Source: Rodentolepis nana (Eukaryota > Platyhelminthes > Cestoda > Cyclophyllidea > Hymenolepididae). Taken from it: a stretch of 24,528 nucleotides of DNA. The notes under the pieces were generated by a model that was given only the letters and a program-made list of their open reading frames with translations, was not told the DNA's origin and ran no database searches. A program made the position numbers and the translations under genes. Shown here in pieces: positions 1 through 10,600 of the stretch. Numbering within the stretch: position 1 is the stretch's first letter; every line of letters starts with the position of its first letter. Where the stretch lies: positions 1-24,528 of the forward strand of contig UZAE01000388.1 in NCBI GenBank assembly GCA_900617975.1, given 5' to 3'.

Positions 1-1447
1 AGCTTTATTAAGTTAAGAACGTCCCGTTTAGTGATAGCCACGAATATTGTAGCGGATTGTTACCTTAGTAAAGCCTTGACTTCAGTCTCAGAAACCTCTA
101 CGATAGATTCTCCTATTTACCGAGTCTTCCAGAAGAAAGAGCCATATCACTCAAACATTTATTCACGCGATAAGGATGGCGAATGGTGCTCAAGAGGAAA
201 AGCTACTCATACAAAATGGTCGAATTCAAAAAACAAACGCAGGCTTTCTATTAATCATTGGCTGTGCTTCTCCGCAAACAAACCTCGTGCGAGGTTGCAC
301 GGTCGCACCTTAAGCCTAGTGTGCGCGATTGCGATGAAGTGTCCCACAATATCGTATCCATGGGTTCAGCTACCACTCAGTTATTCATTATTATATTCAC
401 TATATGGGGTGTGTGATAGATTTACCTCCACGTGGTGCACCCTGGACAACATATACTCATATGGCAAAAAAAGTCTATAAACCGGCAGTTGACTTCAAAC
501 TACCAAGGCCCCCCTGTATGACATATTAGACCACTTCCACAGTACTACATCACAGTTTTTCTAAATTTTCAACCTTCGTCTTTGAAATACTCTTCAGTTC
601 CCCTCCTCTCGACTTTTTTCACTTTGATATTCCTTCCCCTCTGTGAAGCCTGTAGTCAACTAAAGGGCCAATGATAACCATCAAAACGCCTGCCATTTGA
701 CATAAATAACTATTTACAATATTCCTTATCGTCTCTTAATGCCAATAATTCAAGAATTTCTTCGCCTCCATTGATGTTGAGAAACAGACTGCACAATTAT
801 TTACGCTAGACTTACCAAATTTATTAGAAGAAGTTTTCTTAGCCCCTAACTTCACAAGAGGGAAGACCTCCTGGAACTGCTGCTGCGAGAATCTCTTATC
901 CTTGCAGGAAGAGTGGCTCAGAAAGACAGTTTATGGTAAAATAGATTTACATATAGTGAAAAAGTAATAGGGTGTGAGCAAATTATAAATTATTCAAAAT
1001 TTGGTTCCTGTTTTAAGGATTACGCAGTAGCTGGACATAAATTAGATTTCGGAAAACAAAAAGGCCCATATAAGCTTCCGTTTACAAATAATAAGGATTC
1101 ATTATTATATTTAAATTTCATGATTACAGTGAAGGTAAACATGAAATAGTTTTAACACTTTCAATTATTCCTAACGTTAATGGCACATAAAGATAATGCG
1201 AGAAACCCAATATAAAATATGAAATTTTTACCATTTTTGCTTGTGATTACATATTAAGAGATTAATTAAAACAAAAACTAACATAAATTATTAAAACAAA
1301 AATCTTTTAAGTGAAATTAAATTTCCAGAAATAGAATTTTAACTTCAACACTCTCATTGAAAATAGTCATATCAAATCCAAAGTATGTTTTAATTTGTTA
1401 ATTTGCTTTATTAATAAGAGCATTTTTCAACCTATGTGTGGATTACT
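1..1447. other. Upstream intergenic region
   Basis: No recognisable gene lies here. A 149-codon open frame from 31 opens on GTG, ends inside a dispersed repeat (406-709), and resembles no family I know, so I do not call it a gene. A perfect inverted repeat, AACCTCG-TG-CGAGGTT, lies at 281-296. From about 950 to 1430 the DNA is very AT-rich and probably holds the NELFA promoter and 5' UTR; I see no convincing TATA box. An in-frame stop (TAA) at 1415-1417 closes the NELFA frame upstream, so its first in-frame ATG is at 1448. Confidence 0.6.
406..709 (+). repeat. Dispersed ~300-bp repeat, copy 1
   Basis: This segment aligns along its whole length with 18475-18774. Shared landmarks in the same order are GGGGTGTG at the start, CTCCACGTGGTG (with palindromic CCACGTGG at 428-435), TATACTCATA, CGGCAGTTGACTTC, ACTTCCACAGTACT, TTTGATATTCCT, GAAGCCTG, ACGCCTGCCATTTGA and a closing ATAAATAA. 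By eye the copies are roughly three-quarters to four-fifths identical. There is no coding capacity. The (ATAA)-type tail suggests a non-autonomous retroelement of SINE type. TG...CA ends (410-702), a TATA-like string and a polyadenylation-like site instead recall a solo LTR, but conserved bases outside those ends argue against that. Class unknown; orientation arbitrary. Confidence 0.8.
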
Positions 1448-1636
1448 ATGGCTGATCTGCCGAAGTTCATAAGACAGCATTTCTGGGAAAATAATTGGTC
1501 CAGAAAGTGTGACCTTTCGAAATTCCCTATGTCAAAGTTGCAGGAAATCGCTGAATCATTTAGCAACTTAGACATCAAGTCTAAGTCTGCTGTTATCTTC
1601 ACTTTTGCGAATTCTAGCACACCTTTGGACGAAGGA
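1448..1636 (+). CDS. NELFA: NELFA exon 1 (residues 1-63)
   Basis: The start is ATG at 1448 (context ACTATGG), the first in-frame ATG after a stop at 1415-1417. An out-of-frame ATG at 1434 opens a 12-codon frame that overlaps the start and stops at 1470-1472. The exon encodes the beginning of the helical N-terminal domain; LSKFPMSKLQEIAESF and the following IKSKSAVIF align with human SIASLLTAAVIDNIRLCF and AVKLKLLL. The N terminus lacks about ten residues compared with human. Donor GTATGT follows position 1636, phase 0. Confidence 0.88.
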
Positions 1637-4600
1637 GTATGTTGTTTATTGGTTAACAGCCTTTATTTAAATTTGAAATGCCATTTTCTTTATCTATTTT
1701 TCATGCTTTCGTATCTGTCTTCCTTTTATGTTGTGTTTGTATTACTGCTGATGTGGAGTTTATTTTCAATATCTTTCTCATTATTTTATTTTTTTTCGCA
1801 TCTATATTCTTTTGATATTTACCATTAGGTTTCTGAAGTTGTTGAAAAGGTGATAAACATGGCCTTAGCTGATGACAATTCATACATAAGAAGTGCGGCT
1901 ACGGTACTTCAATGTCGATCGCCTCTCAATTGCTTGTGCTTTGACCTTTCCGATACAAACCACGAGTTCGCCTCAACTCTTAAAGAACTTCTTGAAGCTG
2001 GCTCGTACAACACTCCTTGGGTTAATATTTTGCCAATGTCGGAGTTTTTTAGTAAGAAGGTTTCAAATAAAGCCATTGGTATTGAAAAATCACGAGAATC
2101 AGGAGATGTCAAAAGTGGTTGCCTTAACTCTTGCATTGGATTTAATATCAAAGGACAGACACCTGCCAATAACATGAAGGATGTATATATAGAGAAATTA
2201 CATGAGGAATGCGAAAGGCGTCGTGTTCATGTTCCAATCCCTGGCCGTAGTTTCGCTAAATCCGAGGCAGCAGGTGATACAGCAACAAGCGCAACAAATA
2301 ATCCCCAAAATAGACGTGCTCCGAGTTTCCCTCGGCTTGTTCCTGCCACTCGAAAAGCGGATTTAATTGACGGAGATATTTCTAGTGGCAATGCTCAGAA
2401 CACAGTTCCAGGATCTTCTGCCAGAGCAAGGCTGCTTGCAATGCATGGTGCTAACGCATCGCCCACTCCTACTAGCAATAAATCGACGACAGCAGCGACA
2501 GTAGGTAGAAATGGTGGTGATTCTGGTGACACAATATCGCGACGACCATCACTGATTGGAGCGAATAGTAATCCTTCCTCATCTTCGAATACGGTTAATG
2601 CTGGGAGTAGAGAAAATGCTGCTGCAGCTCCTTCATCCTCTTCTCATTCCTCCACTACAGCTGTGGGTGCTAATAAGCGTGGAAGTAAAATTAAACTGTT
2701 GGATTTTAATGATCTTCCAGCTATTGGAATTGAGGCAAAAAGACAGAAGAAAGGTAAGTTTAAATCTTTGTGTGAAAGAGTTGAGTTTGTTTAATCTATT
2801 TTTCATTTTTTTGAATATTACAGCCCATCTATGCACCTGGGGATTTAAATGTTTTTATGATAGAATTTAATAGTTTTTTTTTTTTAATTTTTTTTCGACT
2901 ATTCATTAATATTTGCGAGCACTCTCATTTTCTCAAATTAGATCTCTTATTTACCGTTGGTTTCTAGATAAAATCGCTTCTTTAAGATATTCATTCTTTG
3001 AATTTGCCTTTTTTCATTGATAAAGTTTATTTTCGTAGTGTAACGTACAAAAGACACGAAATAAATTTGTGCTGTTAGAGTTTGGATTGCACGCTTTCCC
3101 AGTATCAGTTTGTACAAAATCTCATGATGATGATTATCGACCCCATTTTTAATTGCAACTTTGGGTATTAATGTTTGAGCTAATGCACGGTAGCTTTGTT
3201 TTGTTCATATCAGGTGTACTTCTCTCTGTTACCAATACATCCCATTTAGTCATCTAGACTATTTACATTTTAATTAATTAAAATAAAAGGCTTCTTAGTA
3301 GATATATTTTAAAAGTGACTAATTTCTCTTAAATCTTGTATAGTATTCAAATCAGTATTTCGATTATCTCGCTATCCATAGGATGAAATCATAAGCAGTT
3401 TGCTCTACTTGAAGTCGGAATTAGTTTAATACTACTGTCTTATATTGCATGCTTTTTTTATTTCGAGATAAAATAATAAAATCATAGTGTTAGCTCTTTA
3501 TTATCCTTTACACCCTTATTTGCTTTACTTGTAGTTTTACTTACTTTTATAAAACATACCATTTGCTACTTTGTTGTCTGAATACCACTTGCTCAACCAA
3601 AGAATTGATTGGATATCATTTTGACCCCAAAATTCTTTTACAGGATGACGTTTCTGTCTGTGTAATACCAATTCCAAAGTATCGACCAGTTTCCTTTTGC
3701 TGTTTACCCATATTTAATCTATTATCTTTTTTATTCTCAGTGCCTAGTGAAAGTTATGTTCTACTTGATCTACCATTTACTTGAGCTTATTTGTGTGAAT
3801 TCTTATTCCTATTTAAGTCCAATTTCACTACTGATAGTGAGTATCAGATTGCGGACAAGGCAGTTTTTAAAGCATACCAAATGGATTGGTGTTTAATGTT
3901 CGAATGTTTTTATTTTCCGGTTTTTTCTTTTTATTTGATTACAATTTAGTAAGCTAAGTTCAAAGTCTAGATCACTGCCATCTAATCCATAAAGTGGTTT
4001 CGCATGAAATGCCACTATTGGACTATTTTATCAGTTTTAACGGCCTGATTCGCTGTACAATCTTAATTTATTTATTGGTAAAGCCATAACATCTAATTGA
4101 ATTTTTTAATAATGATGGTTTTTAAGCCACTTATTTATGAAACCCTTTTTAATGCTCACTTTGGTTAGTAACATCATTCTCTTTTCCTTGCATCCTTTCA
4201 CCACGTTCGCCTGATTTAATCTTTTTAGTTGGCCATTCCGCTCATTGGGTTTGCTCTGATTCCTAATCTCATAGTTTTTTTCAATGGCTTATCTAAATCT
4301 GTTCTTGTGAGCAATTCGCTTTCTTTTACTCGGTGTGTTGACGTTCGTGTCACTGAATTTTCATCAAACTTCTATATAGTGACATCTGACTCAATAGACC
4401 AGTTTGGCATTGACGAGCAGTATTTGTTTTTTTAACTTTTCTATATTTGCGACTGGAACTACAGAGGCCCTGTTTACGTTATATCAGATTTGATTTTGCT
4501 GGGAATACTGATCAATTTGAGTAGTTCTTTTTATCTTCACGACAAATGACTAAATGATCTGATTTAGCTCCTCAATAAATATCCCCATTGATTCGCTTTG

Positions 4601-7600
4601 AGTGCAAACATGTGTGCTTCAGCTTAGTTAGTTTGGTTGTGTCGGCTTCTTTCTTATGATACACAACTCATTTCTTTCAAAACTGAAAATGATCCCTTTT
4701 TTCTTACTTTTTTTGCCAATTGTTGGATTCTGCCCTTTTGCAGTGTGCCAGTAATACCGCAAACTCTTGTTTGTATTCATTCTATTTCCCTAAAGTTATC
4801 TTTCATTCACTAAATATTTCATTTTCTCGTTCACGTTGAACGAGACGCGAAGCATCGAAACTGTAAAATGATTGAATGTTTTATACTTCCTATTTCTTCA
4901 TTCTAGGCGTATTTCCATCGTATCAAATGCGTATTTAAATTGCAAAGTTTTCTTTCCTGATAAATTCTCCATCCTGAATCCTTCCTTTTTTCTATTGTGA
5001 TTTGCTTGCCCTATACAGATTGTTTTTCGCATTTTGCTTAGTTTGTGTTAGCTTGCGATTTTGATTGTGCTTTCTTTATAGGCCTGAATAAGATCCGTTT
5101 GTTTGTGGATTAGATAGATGTTCTAGAATCGTCACAATGCTTTATTCTTTCCAAGCTGCATACTAAGGGCTTTGCTGACTAAGCTCTGCAAGGGCATAGA
5201 ACATAAAATAAGAATTTCATTGAGTTAATGAGGGCTTATAGTTCGCTGTCAATCGATTTTCTTATTGCTTTCATAGAACATCTGTATTTGGTTCTTAGCC
5301 CTTTGGTGTCCTTAGTCTAATTCTTCAATTTAATTTCCAATAATTTTACCTTGTTCTTCTAGAACAACAAGAAAAAGCCCGTGAAGAGAGACGCAAGCAA
5401 AAGGAGCTTGAGATGGAGGAGAAAAGACAAGCCCGCGAAGAGGCTCGTCGCGCAAAACTCCAAGCCTCCCAAGCCAAGAAAACTCCTTTTCCTATTGGCA
5501 TTCCCATGCAGGCAGCAGGATCAGGACTCCAGCATCACCTTCAACCCATCCTCCAACCAACCCAAATTCGAGAAGCATGGAGTGATGTTAATCAACAGCC
5601 TACTCAACAGCAGCCAGCACAGCAATGGATACCTTTTTCTGTTTCTGCTCAAGGCGGCAGTTTGCGACAGGGTGTCTTTGGAGGTAGACTGCAGGAGAAT
5701 TCTACAAGACAGCGTCAGAGGGGAGGTCGAGATCAAGATACATCCGCCTCAGATCAGCATTCTGGTGGTGAGGATGACGAAGATGAGGATGATCTTGAGG
5801 ATGGTGTAAATACGGTCAACCCTGATGGTACTTTTGCTATTAGTGTTCCGAGAGGTTTCCGGTAAGTTCAACCCTTTCTTCGATTGTTTCTTTTGGTCCG
5901 TTTATATATAGTCAGTATCATTGCATAAGATTGGCTCTACTACTTTTGGATGTAGGATTATTAAGCTGCTAACCATACAGCCTGTTATGGTTGCACATCT
6001 AGCCACCTTATTCGGCTAAACTGCAGGCATCGTTTCACTTTAAGCCCGTAGTCTGAGAAGTATCTAAATAAGTCTATTAAAGTATGAAAGGGCTTTTAAG
6101 GCCTCTAGGTCTGTACGGTCCTCTTTCAAAATAAGCTCAATTGGTAATAAACTTGTGACAGGTGCTATTGTCATTTTAAACATGTTTAATATGTCTCTAA
6201 CCTTCGCTTGACACCAAAACTCATCACGTCGATATCAGTCTGCTGTACGACAATGGTGAGTGCGGTTGGATGCATTTTTCAAAAAAATAATTCGGGTGGT
6301 AAAGGGCTGAAAGATGCCTCAGAATTTCTGTGACGTACTCTGCAGGGTATGTAGTATACATTAATTTGGGAGCCTGTTAAAAAATGATAACACTTCGCTA
6401 GTATATAATATGTTGTACGGGGGGCTAGTTGTCAATTTTTCACATCCTGCTCGATTCATGTTTACTAATATGAATAACCAACCTCACAAGTGAAAACGTT
6501 GAAGTCGGAATCAGATTCCTCTTCATCGACCTCCCGTTTCTACTCCGTATACATTATGCTCTTCTTTCATGTAGGGGTTTTTCGGAAGTCCTTCCCTCAA
6601 CTACAATCCCAGCAGTCCGCCAGCAACAGCAGGGTGGTGCCACAATTCTCTTACAACGCACAGGTGGTGTTCCTGTCAATATCTCTGGCACCAGTAGCCA
6701 ACTAATCTCCCAGATGTTCAGTCAGCAGCAAGTTCAACCGCGTTTCCGGCTTGTGCGACCTTGGTCAACATCGACCTCAACATCGATGCCTGTCAATGTA
6801 ATCCAAGCGTCGTCTGTGTCTTCAACGATGCCTCAACAGCAGGAAGGCAACAGAGCTACTGTTACTGTTGAAGTGTCTGGACAGCAACAGCAGCGTTATG
6901 TACACATGGGAGATGGATTAATTACCTTGGCAAATACTGCTGCCGCAGCTGCTCAGCAACAACAAACTGCTCAATCCCAACAGCCGACCGTTATTATTGC
7001 GAATCCTGGTGCTGTAAGTTGATACTTTTTACATTTCTTTGTATAATACACGAGTGTTTCATTTAGCCAACTTGATTTTCTGAGGATAAATAGAGCCATT
7101 CTCATTGTTATAATGTTATAACGTATTCGTCTGCGAAAATTGAGGTCATTTGCCTGATATTCATTGGTGCAAACCCAATGAGCACAATTGTTGATTATAC
7201 TAGTTAAATCTGGAACACACAGTGATTGGCCACGTATTTAAAGACATTTTGCTAAATGGTATTGTCTGCATCACATGCGCATTCATCAAACGATGCCATT
7301 TACTTATAATTTTGATTTTCTGTTTCTACTTAAAAGAGTACTTATTGTTGGTAAAGGAAATATTGTTGTTGCTCTGATTTGAGACAATTGACAATCGTTT
7401 ATTTCTCGATGTCCTTATGGTCAAGTTGACTTAAGGCTTCCTATTTCTAACCATGCATACAATTATGGTAAACGGTGGTAGCTTAAGCCAACTTGCTTTT
7501 TGTTATCATTGAATCAAATAACCATATACCCAAAATCCATAGGAGCAAAACATGCTCAAACGACTTATCGTGTATTCTAAATAATTTTAATGAGAAATTA

Positions 7601-10600
7601 TACTGTAATTGGTCATGTCTTTTCTGAATTAGCTTGCGTTTTGATCGCTGCCTCACTTACGCGCGTTACTGCCATTATCTGTTTTTCATTTAACGAAGTG
7701 CTCTGCTGAATAGGCTGTTTTTAGAGATTTTCTATTTTGTGTCAGGTCTGTGTAGTTTTCATTTGGTCGTCTATTGAGAAAATAATTTTCAAAACAATGT
7801 ATTTCGTCAGCTAGGTCTTTAGTGTTATTACCATTCGAAGGAAACATCTAAACACAGGAACGTGGGGATTCAAGTAGAAGCAGAAAACAAATGCAGGAAG
7901 TTGGAAGGTCTTTTCTTTTAAATTTTTAATGCGACTCTTATAGGCAAGATCACTTAGCTGATACTGGCCAGTTTATATTTTTTCCTTGTGCAGGCATGAT
8001 AATTTGTTTAAAGATGAGCGAACTGTAATACAATCGAACTCTTAAGCTTCTAGTGATAACTACTTTTTGCGCCATAGAAGATGTCTGGGTAACAATCTAC
8101 CTACTCCTATCTAGTGGAATATTCTCCCGATAGTCTCTACAATAAATGCTGTCATAATTTATGTTCCAAGAGATATTACTTTTCTATTTTCATTATTAGC
8201 TTCTTGGGATTAACCCTTTTTTCTTATAAAAGTAAATTTTGCCTATATTATCAAAGTACTTACGATTAAGATCCTTACTTTTCATGCACAATTTTCTTAA
8301 ATTGATCTTTCAGTTCTTATCAAAATAGTCGCCTTTAAGTCTAAGGTTTTAACTTTGTGTTGGACATAAGTCTCGCTATCTGTCTACTCGAGGTCACGAG
8401 ATGGGTGCAGATCCAGTGATGTGGAATAGCTATCCGTCCTAGTTTATTCTAGTCAACAAGTGCAGTTACAGGATAAATTTTCTAGCCAGGCTGTCGTTAA
8501 CGCTTCCCATGATTGGTTTATAGAAACTACGGATTTATTTCGAATATTTTAAAATAAGTGCATTTCTTAAGCTTAACTTTTGTCATTTCCCTAAATGTGA
8601 GCCATTTCAATTAATTAATCTCGTAGTTCTTTTAAGTACAAATTGGTTATATTCTTATCGTCTCTTTTTTAGCGTATTCACATGGCAGCAAATCCCACTC
8701 ACGTACAAACGACACCCGGTGCTCCCCAACCTATTATTATACGATCCCCAAATCTGGCACCCGTCTCCAGTACCCCTCAAGCACAGCCCCAACAGACCGC
8801 GACTTTTGTTATTTCTTCCTCTTTACCCCAAGTACCCATTGCCCAGACACCTCGACTTCAACCTAGAGTGAGTTATTTTACTGGCTTAAACAGCTATGAA
8901 ATTTAGGAAATTAGGATTTTGTTTATTTTTCTCAGCTTATCCAAATCCGTCCACGGACGCCCCTTTCAACGGCTACGCCTACTTCAACAGCAACTACTAC
9001 TAATATCACATCAGTAGCAAGGCCGAATACACCAGTTCCAATTATTTTGCCTCCTGTTTCAACTGGCAGTGTTACTGTTGCATCTGGGCTCCAACCCCAA
9101 CCAAGAATTATTGTTGCTAATTCTGGCCTACGTCCAGTTGCGCCAGCTGGTCAAAATGCCCAGAGTCAACAGCATCAGCAAGGGGTTTGTAAAGTTTTTT
9201 AAATTTATTCCCTAGACTCCAGAATCTTTTTCGCGTGGTGATTAAAAGTATGAATAATTTACATATTGTATATACGTGTGAAGTCAAGCTGAGTTTTAGA
9301 TTATTCTTTGTGTGTCGCTTTGTATAGTTTAAGCCTGCTGATTTGAAAATCAATTGCTCAGGTTTTTCGTCATTCTCTTGTACCGGTGTGTCTGTGAAAT
9401 CGTATTTTTTGGATTGGAACTGTCTGTGTGTTGTCTGTTTATTTTTGAAATAAAGTTTTAATGATAATTTTTGCGTTTTTTTTGTTCCCTCTCCGAATCA
9501 AACCCTAATGGTGGTTCTTTTTCATTAAAGTGTAACTTAAAACAGTTTGTTACTCCCAGCCACCTACAAAACATTTTCTAAAACGTATCTCAAGTAGAAG
9601 ATGGCGTCGTTGAGGTTCTCTGTCGCTCGATTTGAATCCAGTCAGGCTTAACTAGTAGGGTTTAGTTTTATGCCTTAGTTATATGGCATTTTACTTTTAG
9701 GCCTTAAAGCACCTGAAAAGAACCATTGAAGCAGTACTATGTCTATATTTAATGTTAATTCAGAGTAAGTGCTTAATTTTCAGCACTATTGACCACTTTA
9801 ACGGGACCTACTTGTATTGCTTCACAATTAGGAGTCGAATACAATTTTTCAATACCATTTGGTGCATCGTTCTTGTTCTCCACTTATCTTTCTAATTAGA
9901 AATTGAACTTACCAAACACATCCTAGAAAATGGTTGTTCCAATTGAATAGGATAAGGGGAAGATATCTCGGTGCTGCTCTTTTGATGGGCCATCACTATT
10001 TGCCATTCATGTTACTGAATATGAGCTCATAAGCAAGATTTTCATGGCACATTATTTGTCAGATGTTCAATTTGATCACTCTGTACAAATCAAATGCAAT
10101 GGGTTCGATTGCGTCTGGCTGGTTTTCAATCTAAATAGTGCTTAATGTGTAACTGATGCTATTGCTGCCACGTTCGTTCACCTGCTAGTTCCCTGTTCTT
10201 AATTAATGGCTATTTATAAACCCAATTGCTCTCTGTGTTTATCCAAGCGTGCAATTACGTTTTCCAATTCTGATTATCTTGGTAAATAAATTGTGCTTGG
10301 TCTTTATCAGATGTCTATTTCTCGAGCCTTTGTACCAATTACTTCTACATTTTCCAAATTTGCCCACCAGGAGTTGTTTTCGGCCGATTCTTTTCACAAA
10401 CCATCATGTCTAATCGACAAGTTATTTTTTGTGCTTTGGTCGTTGATTTTCGGCCTGATTTTATAGCGTTATATTGAAGAACGAAAGGGAACATCGAAGA
10501 GAGTGATGATTGAAGATGATATCGAAATGGCTGCGTTTTGGATAATAAATTGGAGAGATGAAGATATGTGAATGTCTCCTATTGCTTCCTTTTATGCTCA

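Noticed and set aside
31..480. 149-codon open frame at the left edge
   Set aside because: It opens on GTG, has no domain I recognise, and its last ~25 codons lie in a dispersed non-coding repeat whose second copy is not open in the equivalent frame.
406..709. Interpretation of the repeat as a solo LTR with TG...CA ends
   Set aside because: Bases outside these ends (GGGG before, TAAATAA after) are also shared by both copies, and no flanking duplication fits; kept as an alternative only.
5381..5809. 142-codon plus frame in NELFA exon 3
   Set aside because: Overlaps the exon in another frame; only the frame continuing from exon 2 joins correctly on both sides.
9620..9650. Possible RNA polymerase III B-box (GATTTGAATCC)
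   Set aside because: Two mismatches to the consensus, no A-box and no tRNA fold nearby.
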